From contig JAQOTA010000060.1 of NCBI GenBank assembly GCA_029532415.1, positions 2,356,001-2,420,000 on the forward strand: DNA of 64,000 nt, given 5' to 3'. This document shows, in pieces, positions 11,799 through 22,729 of this stretch. A program made the translations under genes and the position numbers. The DNA is from Marasmius tenuissimus. Taxonomy: Eukaryota > Basidiomycota > Agaricomycetes > Agaricales > Marasmiaceae. How positions within the stretch are numbered: position 1 is the first letter of the stretch; each line of letters begins with the position of its first letter. Below the pieces are notes generated by a model. It saw nothing but the letters and a program-made list of their open reading frames with translations, made no database searches and had not been told where the DNA came from.

Positions 11799-14534
11799 CT
11801 ATGCAGTGAGAGACCCGCCGTCCCTTTCACCACCGGTATAGTCTTCAGGAAGTAAATCGGCCGCTTTCCGCACCCCTCTTTCACTGAAAGACCGTAAAAA
11901 TGACAAAAACAACATTAAAGGAACGGATTGCTTACATCTCATCCACGGCAATCATCAAGTCATAATTTATTTCCTGTGTTACGACCGAGTCCTTCGCGTA
12001 CTGTGGGTGCGATCGAACAAAGTTCCTGATCCAAGTGGCAGCAGTCTGCAGGGACCCTGTTTCGAAGTTTCGCAGTGAATACATAGCAGATACCTCATTG
12101 TAAGGGCACTCACCATTTGACCGGCGCCGTACGAGATCAAGGTAGCTCTGGATTTTGGCAAGGTCGCAGGGCTCGACATCCAGTGTGTCCAGATACGCCG
12201 TCACCAGACCCAACAGCCCCGGAAAATCCTCTCCCTAAAGAAGGTACATGAAACCGTGAAATACGAACCCGAGATGAAAGCGTTACCTTGCCGTTCATGA
12301 TTTCATTCATGGTCATTTCCTCGTACTCGTCGTCAACACTTGATGCGTGGAAGCCATTCTCCGGAGGCGGTGGGGTCGGGTAACAGTTGCGAAGCTTCTT
12401 TTCCTTCGTGATGGGTGACGAGGACCGAGAGGACAAGGGCGTGCCGTTCGTGAATACATTCTTACGGAAGAAGAACCTCCTGGATTTCACAGCAGCTCGC
12501 TCTTGTGCACGAGCCATATTTACATCGACCTGTAAACACGATGAGGCGATATGTCGGGACCCTAAGCAACGAGTTTCAGGCTCACCTTCGAAATGGGGAT
12601 GTAGAAGTTGAGATTAAAATATAGGATTGCACGAGAGAGGAGAACGATGAACACCGAAAACGCGGCGTTCTCATAGTCGGTGATTTGCACCTCCATGCTT
12701 CGAAACTCGACTCGCCACCCAATATTCGAGTTGGGTGGCGGGGGTTTGAAACGCAGGGTCTGCCAATTGGTCGATTGGATGTTCTATATCGATGATGAGA
12801 TTAGAGCCTAAATTCGTGAAGCGAACGCGATACGTACCTCGAAATGATCGTTACTTGTTTCATCGTCTTGGTCTATTGTTTCGGAAAATACTACGAGCGG
12901 GTCCCTAATAAAGAGGTGTGCAATATGCTTAGAAAGGAGGTCATCAATCCCTAGGATGACGAGTGTTAGCTTGATGTCCACGGTCAACAGGAGAACGGAG
13001 GTATACCATGATCCCTGAGGCGATCATAAATACCCTCATTGATTGGCAGTGGGTTATCATTATACTCCGGTCGGTTCATCCAATTCTCGGAAAGGTAGAG
13101 GTCTACACTGTCGTACCGTGACTTCGGGATCTGGTACCGGTCATTGGAGAGAGGCTTTCGACAATCATTGATAGAATTAGCACGCGGGAAGAAACGAATG
13201 AATAGATTGTTTACCTTCAACCCGCGTTCCTCTTCTGTACGATCGTCCACGCTTCCTGCTATAACGTTCCACCGACAATCCACATCGGCAAGATACCCTC
13301 TCCATATCGGGCTTGCAGCCGTCAGAGCCAACTGTAAACGATGTCATCATGCATTGTGCAATTTAGAGGACGAACGGCGTTACCATGATCGGACCGACAG
13401 GTATCAGAGCGTCGTACAGGCGCCTCGCTTCGACGACATTACATGCCTGGAAGGTCAGTTGCAAGCAGCAGCATCCCATGCCGAAGCCCATCGCGTCCAG
13501 GTATATGTGATCGGTGAGTGCAGCTCCATTTTTAGCCTCTGAACGAGCTATACTTGAGCTGTGTGCTGATGAAGAACAGAAAATGACGCTACCTGAATCT
13601 TCAGGGTATATATCGCGATCCCAGGGAATTGTTGGGTCGACAAACGGCCGGGGTGTCTTCTCATCGAAATATATCGGGAGATTGATGGCAACTTTGGAAC
13701 CTCGCCTGCGTCTAATGTTCGCGGTTAGTGTCCTGTCCGCGGGGTTTTCAGTGGCTTGACAGTTACGATAAAGTGAGAACACGAACGGAAAACGCGCGTG
13801 GGGATTAGTTATCTCCTGCGGAAGGAACAAGCTGTGACTGGAGACAGCATCACGGGGGTCGTAGTATGGTTCGGTAAACTGTCCCGGGCTCCCAAGGCGC
13901 GGGAACGAAGTGAATGTCAGTGGTATCTCGTTTGGGTAGAGATGCTTTCGAGCTAGATTCCGCCTAAAAGAGACATAGGGGGGTCAATCAAGCTGCTGCA
14001 ATTCTGAAGGGGCAAACTGGCACCTCACCTGTATCGCATGTTCTTTTCAACGCAGAGGAGATCCGAGATGCTACCGGTGTAAGGGGACCCTGGGGTCGAT
14101 TCAAGCATGTAACGTCCATATTCAGGATGATAGGTTGGGACGACAATCCTGTTTCTTTTTGTCAGCACGGACTCAATGGGCTCAAGCGGCCGGGGTCCTC
14201 ACGAGGAATCCGTTTCGTTGTTGATATCGTCCACGATTGCACCGAGTTTGGCTAGGATTTCTGTTTGCCTTAAGGATAGCTTTGCATTCTTGTTCTCGTC
14301 ATCGAGCGAGATCACCATGTATTCGAGCTTGTATTTCAGAAGTCATGAGCCATTGCGTGATTGAGTACTATGTTTGCAACATACCTCATCCCCCCATAGC
14401 AATTCGTCGCCGGACTTGTCCTTCACTCGATCCCAAATGTTCAAAAATTGCGTTATGCCATGATCACGAACATGGTCCGCGTACTGTTTAGCATCTTCCC
14501 AAGTGAGAGGAGTTCCAAGGTATAGGAGGCCCAT
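11799..14534 (-). CDS. GSH1: Glutamate-cysteine ligase catalytic subunit
   Basis: This cytosolic enzyme joins glutamate to cysteine with ATP, the first and rate-limiting step of glutathione synthesis. The start is clear: [20 protein letters not shown], a near-universal N-terminus of eukaryotic GCL. Next come [39 protein letters not shown], and [20 protein letters not shown]. Downstream are [20 protein letters not shown] with its Cys cluster, [23 protein letters not shown]-type segment [11 protein letters not shown], and [20 protein letters not shown]. The last exon ends in [15 protein letters not shown] before TAG at 11799-11801, reached by an intron that splits the preceding Ile codon. Many short introns interrupt the gene. 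It is transcribed in the same direction as ATP16 and ATG6. Identity is firm; some internal exon edges were not fixed base by base. Confidence 0.95.
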
Positions 14535-14977
14535 CTGTGCCGACTGTCGATGGTGTTGGTTGGTGTGTTAAAGTGTTAAATACAGAGAGTCAAGCCGCAA
14601 GAGGAAGACATTTCCCGGTGTCGGTGAAAAGAACCATTTCAAATTGGCGACCGAGAACGCTTTGTAAGTGATTGCTCTTTGATTGCGCAATCTCTCTTTA
14701 CCTGGTTTGTCAGACACGGGCGATGAGGTGTTGTATTTCCGGACCGGAGAATACAATACGAAAAAACCCCAGCCCCTTTAGGTCCCATTCCTGCTTGATT
14801 ACTATGGGTTTACTGTACATGAGAGCCTAGCTATAGAGTAGGCCAACCTGTAGAACGGGGTTGATCGCAGGAAATCACGTCGGCATTGAAAAAAAACATC
14901 GTCACCGCCGTTTCCCCACCTCCTTCCATATCCGGCTTGCGAGCGTGCAGTCATCTTAGAATCGTGCCAATCATAAC
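14535..14977. other. Spacer between GCL and ATG6
   Basis: This 443-bp spacer holds the promoter of the glutamate-cysteine ligase gene and the 3' end of the ATG6 transcript, both on minus. I see no further gene. A run of eight adenines with nearby pyrimidine-rich stretches occurs around 14886-14900. Confidence 0.4.
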
Positions 14978-16687
14978 TCATCCATTCACTCCGTTTGTGG
15001 CCCATTTCAAGCATATCTTCAGTGCAAGAAGAACGTGTCGGAGTGACCTCGTCCATGCCTCTTCTTGATTGAACTGTAGCTTAATCGACACATCGCCAAT
15101 CTTCTCTCGTGAGATCCTTATGAGAGCGGTTCAGTCCAGCATCAAGGCCCACGCGAATGAAGATGTACTCACTGATGCGGAAAATCTACAGAGGGATCCT
15201 GGGATTTGATGTAATCCATCAGACCTTTCAAGCAATCGATAAAAGCGACCATCGCCAGGTCGAACCGACGGTTGTGTAGTAATCGCCCTAAATGACCGGA
15301 TCCATACAATTCGTAGCTGGCCTTGTCCCCCGTTGTCTTCTCAATGCGTGAAAACGATCCTACGGGTACTAACCGGTAACTGGGGGCAGGATGAGAACAA
15401 GTTCTAAGTATGGAACGCGTGGAACCTACTTCTCGAACTTGTAGTCGAGTTTGCGAGCGATCGTATGGAGCAGAAGTAGGGTTTGGCCCCAGGCTGCATT
15501 GATTTCCGCCCATTCGACCTGAGCACGCGGTCAGAAACAGTGTCCCGGCAATGACTGAAATAGAAGATGCGAACAGGAACACCTGGCACCCGACCTAGGC
15601 GTAGGCCATTAATGGTCCCAAATACCCCATCGTGACCAATACAAAATGCATCGTTATAGACGTTGGTGCGTTCAAGCTTTTCTAACGTAGCTGAATCGGC
15701 AGCGTAAGCTGTTCGTAGACTGGCTAGTTGGGCTACTTGCTGGTCGGTGGTGAGCGTGTTGTCATTGTAACTGCGCCAGAAACTAGAGGGGGACAATGTT
15801 GGTCCGGGCCATAATGAAATGGATAGACGAAATTCACGAACTTTGCCTCCTCCAGTTCGAGTACCTTCTCCTCTTGTTCTAAATTCCGAAGTTCTTCGTC
15901 CAGCGCCTGCCGTTCTCGCTCGGCCTCTATTAGTTGCTCCACGGCCGTCCGCTCCTCAATCTTCATCTTTTCAATCTTTCTCTCCGCCTCTTCCCGGGTA
16001 ATCCCCTGAGCATCACGTTCCCTTTCCTTCTTCACTTCCTTCTCAAAGGCAATATAGCCATCTCTTTCCTTCCTTGTCTCGTCTAGCTGACGTTGTAAGG
16101 CGGCCAACAAAATCTGGGTACATTCCGCACATAGAGGGTGATCGATGTCAGTGCGGTTAGATATTAAGTTGAACAAACGTGTTGTAGAACGAAGGTGATG
16201 AGAAAGCGGCGGCGGATGTGGAGGGTTCTGTGGAATAGGGTCCGGCAATTTAGTTGGAGGACTTTTTGCCTTGATCGAACCCTTTTTCTGGCGCGTATTC
16301 GGAGGTGTGGTAGGTATGTTGCGAATCATGCTGTCTTGGAGGAGAACAAACGACTCATTGGGCAAAGGAAGAGCTTGCTGCGGCTGCTTTCCCTGTGCTC
16401 GAGGTGACATAGACCCACGAGAGGGATCCACCGCGTTCTTCCATACCTCCTTGATTGAAGAGGATGCAGGAATTTGCTCTAATTTCTCTGCTTCAGATGC
16501 CCGACGTGCATATGGTGAGGTCGGTGGTGGTAAAGAAGCAACGATCGTATCAAATGCTGAGGGTGCTAAATCTACAATTGAAGAATCGAGCTGAACAATT
16601 TGAAAGATGTCAATCAGTGAGTCCGAGGCAAACCAATGAAGAACAGACCTGAAGGGGCTCTTTGCATTGCTGACATACAAGACTCAT
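14978..16687 (-). CDS. ATG6: Atg6/Beclin-1 autophagy protein
   Basis: Atg6 (Vps30, Beclin-1) is a subunit of the class III PI3-kinase complexes that start autophagy and serve vacuolar sorting. Exon 1 is 16687-16649 and encodes [13 protein letters not shown] with a CxxC; the next exon continues [14 protein letters not shown], matching the conserved N-terminus. Then comes a Pro/Ser-rich region, a CAECTQILL motif, and a long coiled coil (about 100 residues, rich in Glu/Lys/Arg). The evolutionarily conserved domain shows [28 protein letters not shown], and [14 protein letters not shown]. The C-terminus [20 protein letters not shown] is the membrane-binding helix region. The stop is at 14978-14980. 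The coding region is intact by eye. It lies head to head with a caspase-like gene, 478 bp away. Confidence 0.95.
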
Positions 16688-17165
16688 GGCAAAGCGGTTG
16701 TTGTGCTTTGTTTAGGCGGCCTCTTGCTCAACTCTCACGATACCTGGTCTCCCCTTCAACCACCCTGCGGGTCGTGGGTCGCAGGGTTCGCGATACCGCT
16801 ATTTTCAGTTCTCCGAATCTCTCCTAAGAGCCCACAAATCCGCGCAGTCCACCGAAATAAAAGAGGTCCATGTGCCCTCGGTCCTCAATGATTCACGAAC
16901 GTTTGAATGGCGACAATATCGGTGATCGAGCCATGCTGAGTGGCACATTTTCGAGTTGCTATTTGTAAGTGGATCGCCGATTCACGATTGCGATTGAGGC
17001 CTCGCGGCCTACGCGTTGATTCAACGGTGACGGGTAAAGGATGGATGAGCCACTTTCGAATCTTTGTCTCTACTTTAAAAGCTCTGACTGCAATAGCCAT
17101 AATCAACAGCTCAAACCACTCAGTCTCCCACCCCCACAGAATCCCCCGCGTGTTACGTGCTCCAG
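16688..17165. promoter_or_regulatory. Divergent promoter region, ATG6 and caspase-like gene
   Basis: This 478-bp gap should carry the promoters of ATG6 (minus) and the caspase-like gene (plus). An 83-codon open frame (16940-17191) reads across most of it on plus, but it is out of frame with the caspase domain after splicing and has no motif, so I treat it as leader sequence. No known operator was recognised. Confidence 0.4.
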
Positions 17166-18572
17166 ATGGTATGTCCATATCTCAATCGTAACGCGCCAAC
17201 ATCTCAACTAACACCTCTCTAGTCATCAACCCGTCTCTTCGCTGTTGTCGTTGGTATCGACCAATACAAGTCTGGCGACACTTGGAACTTGCAATCCTGC
17301 GTCGATGACGCAAAGCGGATCCGTCGCTGGCTCAGAGACGATCTCTCCGTCCCGCGTGAGCAAATCTCTATGCTCTTGGACGAGAATGCCACCAAGGACA
17401 ACATAGAGATCGTGTTGTCGAACCACCTCCTACGCAATGACGCGATCCAACGCGGAGACGCTATCCTGATCTATTTTGCATGTCACGGAAGCTCGATGAA
17501 GGCGCCTTCCGACTGGATAGCTTCCAGGCTCGGAAAGCCTAGCGTCGAAATACTCTGCCCTTATGATCACGATACCAAACACCCGGAAGGCAGGATAGCT
17601 GGCATGTCTGCGCCTGCCATGCACGCATTCCTCGAACAGCTCTCAGACGTAAAGGGAGATAACATTACACTCGTGCTTGATTCGTGTTTCTCCCCGCCAC
17701 ATTCCAGTACGCGCGACCGCCAATTCACTCGATGGACCTCCACGAACAAAGCGACTGCTAACGACTTGTTATATGGGTCGTTCACTCCTTCCCAGGGTCC
17801 CTACCATCTCTCTTTCCATCACAACCGAGCTCAAACTCATACCACAATTCACGCGGCTAAACTTGGTGGAAGCGTTATCGAGGGAAAGGATGGGGGTAAA
17901 TTCACGACGTCATTCCTTGAGACCGTCCGCAATACACATCTGCATAGCACACCCCTGCAGTCGCTCATCGTCCGAGTGGATCAGGCTATCGGCGAGGGAC
18001 AACACGCTCAATGCTTCGGCAAAGGGGCGAGTCTGATGTTGTTCCGAGGGATACCCTTTGTTCAGGACGACCGTTACATCCCCGTTCAGTACCAGACTGA
18101 GAAAGGGTTCAAGATCGAGCTAGGATCCCAGCATGGAGTCGTCAAAGGGGGCGAGTTCTCTCTTCACCTCCACAACTATCTAGGCTCGAGGAACCCTTCC
18201 ATCGCGACGATGGTGATCAGTGATGTGTATCCTACATGGTGCACAGGGAAATCCAAGATACATTACCCGATATCTGCTCTGCCAAAGAGGTGCTGGGCTC
18301 TCGTCTACGAACGACCTGTGGTCGGAGCCCTCCTCAAAAAGAGCTGCGCCGCTCTACTACAGAGAATAGGAGTACCCCAATGTCGTTCCGAGGACGCCCA
18401 CGACTCGCCAAAGAAGGGGATGTCCCGTGCTGTCAGCTTCGAGGACATGCGCTTTAGTCTCGCGAAAAAGGCAAGCTTCGGCATTTTATCCCATGCCTCA
18501 AAGAAATCGAGCACTCTTTCGACCTTCTCCAAGCATAGTGATTCTTCGATACCCGTTCAGGCGGCTGCATAG
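17166..18572 (+). CDS. Caspase-domain peptidase (C14 family)
   Basis: This is a caspase-fold cysteine peptidase of the mushroom metacaspase-like group. The body (17223-18572) begins SSTRLFAVVVGIDQYKSG. Just before it lies a 54-bp GT-AG intron (17169-17222), and directly upstream of the donor is ATG at 17166-17168. The model is therefore a first coding exon consisting only of the start codon, giving 450 residues. The catalytic His is in LIYFACHGS and the catalytic Cys in LVLDSCFS, both present, so the enzyme could be active. The C-terminal half (from about residue 270) is a beta-rich region typical of these fungal proteins, followed by a Ser-rich tail. Roles in stress or cell death are known for fungal metacaspases; nothing here proves one. 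Confidence 0.85.
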
Positions 18573-18919
18573 TAGTAGCAAGCGTTCCTCTCGGTCCCAA
18601 GCTGGTGCTTGAGGGAGAAAGATACGTTATTCTTCTCCAAGCCCACTAAGCAATTCTGTAACATATGTACGTATGTAACCATCCTTGTAACCTAAGTACT
18701 TATGTAGTTTTAATTGGACGACCAACTTGGTGGTGGCTACTTTCTTGTCATTTGATCCGTGACACAAAAGTGATGGTTGTGACTCGTCGTGGCTCGGCCC
18801 AGGCTCGGGGCCTAAGCTGAAGCTCCCACCGTTGCTCTTGCGCCCCTGGACTGACCACCACGATTCACGTCGAATAAACCGTCACCACCTATTGACTCAT
18901 ATTCATTTCTGGGGCACCC
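18573..18919. other. Spacer between caspase-like gene and POLK
   Basis: This 347-bp spacer lies between two plus-strand genes. Its first part, around 18655-18710, has several TGTA-containing words (TGTAACATATGTACGTATGTAACC), which could be 3'-UTR signals of the Pumilio type, though this is only a resemblance. The remainder should be the promoter of the polymerase gene. Confidence 0.35.
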
Positions 18920-21795
18920 ATGCCCTCTGGTAATGACGAGAAGCATCCCTCTACCGCAACGGAACCACAGGCGTCCCAAGATTCCGCAAGTCTTCTCAAA
19001 CGTTTGGCTGGTCCTTCATCCGGCAAGGCAGGGCTCACTAAAGACCAGACCGACATCAATCGTATCATAGCAGATGCCTCAAAAGGCTCCAAGTTTTATG
19101 AGGCAAGACGTCTCGTGCTACCAAACACGTTACTGTGAATGACCGTTTGATTCAAGAACGAGAAACGTAAAGACAAGGAGTTGACTGAGAAGATAGCGAG
19201 GATACTCAAGGAGAGAGATGAGGCTATCAAAGGCGCAGATATGGGTGCGTGGGTTGATTTTGTTGATACCGTTCACCTTCCAATGACCCTTCAAATTTTG
19301 AACTCTATAGCCAAGTTGGAACACAACGTCGATCGCATAGTGAGGGCTCCTTAACTAAAACTGCACGTATCGCAGCGGTAAGCTGATAGTCCATTGACAA
19401 GATTTCAGAGCTCGAAGCGACGCGGGACCTATCACAAATCATTGTACATGTCGATATGGACGCCTTCTACGCGGTACGTCTTACCGCTCCATTCCCTCGA
19501 CAGAGCATTCCTGAACACGCCCTCAGAACGTTGAACTCCTCGATAATCCAGAACTCAAGGGAAAACCATTTGGCGTATGCGCTCTTTCTTGCGTCTCTCG
19601 ACTACTCGATCTCAAATCACACACGAACTAGGTTGGTAAAGGCGTTCTCACCACTGCCTCTTACGAGGCCCGGAAATTTGGTGTAAGGTCTGGAATGGCA
19701 GGTTTGTGCGTTATCTCAATACAACTCCAACAAGCTTTCATTCCGCCAGCAGGCTTCATTGCGAAGAAATTGTGTCCCGAGTTGATTCTCCTGCCAATAC
19801 ACCACACGAGGTATTCCGAAATGTCCCATAGGGTCATGGACGTTTTTGCGAGGTACGATCCCAACATGTGTCCTGCTGGGTGTGACGAAGGTTATCTGAA
19901 GTAGGACTGTTCCATTCCTGGGCTTATCCCAACTTCTGAAGTCATCCACAGTATCACAGAGTACTGTGCCGACCATGCGATCTCGCCTGAAGAATGTGTA
20001 CAGGAAATGAGACAGGCGGTGTTTGAGGAGACGAACCTCACAGTCAGCGCAGGGATCGCGCCCAATACTGTAAGTGAAGAATTACCAGTGAGCCTTGCAG
20101 ACGTTTCTTTCCGCTCACCTTTCCCGCAGATGCTGGCCAAAGTAAGTAAATATCCGAACATTCCTCTGCTCGTGCCTTACTTGGCATCCTGGAATGAACA
20201 AGATAAGCTCGGACAAGGTCAGAAAATTTACATCGTTTCAAGCATGGTGTTCATGATCAATACAGAATAAGCCCAACGGACAGTTTCACCTCCCGTTCGA
20301 AAGTGAGGCAGTGATAGAGTTCATGAGAAATCTTTCGATCCGTAAAATTCCTGGCATAGGAAGGGTCAACGAGAGACTGCTAGAGTCCATCGGGGTCCAG
20401 GTATGTCTTGAGTTTTCTACTTCTTGTCTTCAATTATTGAGTATATCCTCTGATTAGACATGTGGCGATATCTACACTCAACGTGGTGTTATATCCCTCC
20501 TGGATAAACATTTCCATCTTCACTATCTCTTACAAACCTACTTGGGCATCGCGTCCAACGTCGTCAAACCTCACACACGCGAAGAACGTAAAAGTATCGG
20601 CGCCGAAAGGTTGGCGGCTTTATCCCGAACCCTCTCTTTTTCGTTGACGACTGACTTCAATTCGCATCCCCAGGACGTTCAATCCTCTGCAAGATAAAGA
20701 TCAGATACTGAAGAAGCTCGAGGAGGTTGCGGCGGAGCTTGAGCATGATATGACCGAAGGTGGCTGGACGGGGCGCACAATAACCCTCAAATATAAGCTA
20801 AAATCCTATCAAGGTAAAACGCCTTCCCTATTCTATACACGTCTGGACCTCGAGCCAAATTTCCATAGTCTTCACTCGCGCCAAGTCCTTTGATCGATGG
20901 ATCACGAAGAAGGAGGAGCTGTTTGCGGTATGTTTTTGGCATCAACCCACAGTTACTTGCAGGGTCTTACTAGTGTGACCACTTTCAGGCAGGCAAGGAA
21001 CTTTTGTTGCCAGAACTTCCCCTCAGCCTACGCCTCATCGGTCTCCGGCTCACCAAATTAAAGGACTTGAAGGCTTCCGCTGACCCTGAAATTGGGATCA
21101 AGAGGGTGCGTCCTGTTGTCCTCCAATTCAAATTTTCATGTCGCTCAAACACCCACCAGTTCTTTAGCACCTTCGACACTGGCTCCGATACTGCGAGAAA
21201 ACGCACGAAATTGAACACGGATGCGATGTGGTCAACCCATGGGGAGGCAGAAACGGACGCTTCAGAATCAATACCTGTGGAATGGCCTGCCCCGCAGGGG
21301 GAAAATAGCATAGGACACGCGCAATTCGATGAAAAAAGCGATGAAGACCTAGTTTCCGTGAAGCTTGAAGGACGTATTCGATCAAGGCCCCCGGTTTCTG
21401 CCCCTGTACTTTCCCAAGGACGTGCCCTACAAGGGGAGCACTACACCGCGAAGCCTAAAAGTACAGGCTCCGCCTCACCGCAGCGTTCATCTCCTGGGAA
21501 GAGGGAAAGCAATAAGCTATCGACCACTGGGAGCTCAGAAGTCAAAACGGAACAACTTTGTCCCATATGCGCGAAAACTCTGAAGGTCGACAACCAGGGA
21601 CTGAACGCTCATATCGATTTCTGTCTGAGCCGTGGCGCCATCTCTGAAGCACAAGCTCAAGGGGAGGTTAACACGCATACGAATGAAAGCAGGAATCATA
21701 CACCGGAAGAGAAGCCTAAATCAAGGAACAAGTCGGATGGATGGAGTTGGTTCATGAAGGACACTGGTAAATCCAAGGGGAAAAATGGACGTTAA
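18920..21795 (+). CDS. DNA polymerase kappa (Y family)
   Basis: This translesion polymerase copies past bulky minor-groove lesions. The N-terminal extension (SLLKRLAGPSSGKAGLTKDQ, then KRKDKELTEKIARILKERDE) is the kappa-type clasp. The catalytic core shows IIVHVDMDAFYA, NVELLDNPELKGKPFG, GKGVLTTASYEARKFGVRSG, and the acidic pair in CDEGYLNIT, so all three metal ligands are present. The helix-hairpin part reads RKIPGIGRVNERLLESIGVQ. The little-finger segment includes GGWTGRTITLKYKLKSY and SLRLIGLRLTKLKDL. Near the C-terminus CPICAKTLKVDNQGLNAHID then FC fits a UBZ4 ubiquitin-binding zinc finger (CxxC, HxxxC). About a dozen short introns interrupt it. Only one such finger is visible. The usual DEAYLN reads DEGYLN here. 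Confidence 0.93.
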
Positions 21796-21877
21796 GATTT
21801 TCTATAGATTACATTTGTATTCGATCCTCATGTGTTGTATTTGTACAGAAAATATTGTATAGCAGTGAATCCGCGTT

Positions 21878-22611
21878 TCACTTTCCTCTGTGCAACTTGA
21901 ATGAGGCCTGAACGCCCTTGCCTGCCTTGATGTCCTCCAAACATTCGTCGTCAATTTCCACCAGCTTGGCGGATAACTCCAAGACCTTCGCCTCCAACTC
22001 CTTTGGGACGCACACCACACCATCTTCGTCTCCGACGATCCAGTCGCCCGGGTTGACTTCTACGGAAGGAAAAGGAGGAGAGGCTACCGAGTGTGCGTCG
22101 TATGGATCGAATGGACTGATCTCTAAAGGCACATTGACTGCAGACGGTCTAGTGAATGGAGACTGACCGACAGTCGAATGGCCTCGAGCAAACACGGGGA
22201 AATTCAGTGAACGATGCTCAGCCAGATCTCTACAGCGGCCGGAAATGACGACCCCCAAAGCATTTCGAGCCTGAGCTCCTGCAGTCATCAGGCCACCCCA
22301 AACTGCATTTTTAGCATCTGTCAAGCAAAGAAATGAGAATGCAGGTGGCCAAGAGAGCAGAGAGATCGTTCAGCACGTGTGGGAGCATCTATAACAATCA
22401 CAGAGTTTGGAGGAGCGGTATCGACAAAGTGCTGTTCGAGCTTCGGCGAATCTTTATCGGTTGCATAAACCATCTTGACTGTGTATGCTGGGCCGCAAAT
22501 CCTAGATGATCCCGAGAAACGTACGATATCTGGGAAATGGCCAGCGGATGCTACGCCCAGTTTGAGCAAAGCATCGGATAGAGTACATGATGAGAACGCG
22601 GCGAGTGACAT
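21878..22611 (-). CDS. RraA-like aldolase/decarboxylase
   Basis: Two exons (22611-22377 and 22317-21878) join across a 59-bp intron to 224 codons plus stop. The fold is that of RraA and HMG/CHA aldolases, metal-dependent enzymes; the yeast relative YER010C acts as a 4-hydroxy-4-methyl-2-oxoglutarate aldolase and oxaloacetate decarboxylase. Visible motifs are FSSCTLSDALLKLGV at the start, DAPTHAKNAVWGGLMTAGAQ with the substrate-binding GGLMTA, VVISGRCRDLAEH with the metal-site Arg-Asp, and PGDWIVGDEDGVVCVP. The likely substrate is a small oxo-acid. An upstream in-frame ATG at 22704 would add 31 basic residues and could be a mitochondrial presequence. The 3' end lies 82 bp from that of the polymerase gene. 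Confidence 0.88.
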
Positions 22612-22729
22612 TGAGAGCGACGTGGAACGACGTGGACGATGCTGGGAGAGATCTGGACGTCGTTGGAGGCGATGACCAAGGTGCTTATATCCCAATTTTC
22701 TCACGTTCCCAAGTAGCTCATCGACACCT
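22612..22729. promoter_or_regulatory. Short divergent promoter, RraA-like gene and GYP1
   Basis: Only 118 bp separate the proposed start codons of the RraA-like gene (minus) and the Rab GAP gene (plus); it falls to 25 bp if the upstream RraA ATG at 22704 is used. Both promoters must therefore overlap each other or the coding ends. Confidence 0.45.

Noticed and set aside
17289..18572. Start of the caspase-like gene at the internal ATG 17289
   Set aside because: This would remove the first beta strand (LFAVVVGIDQYKS) that the fold needs, and a good upstream exon exists.
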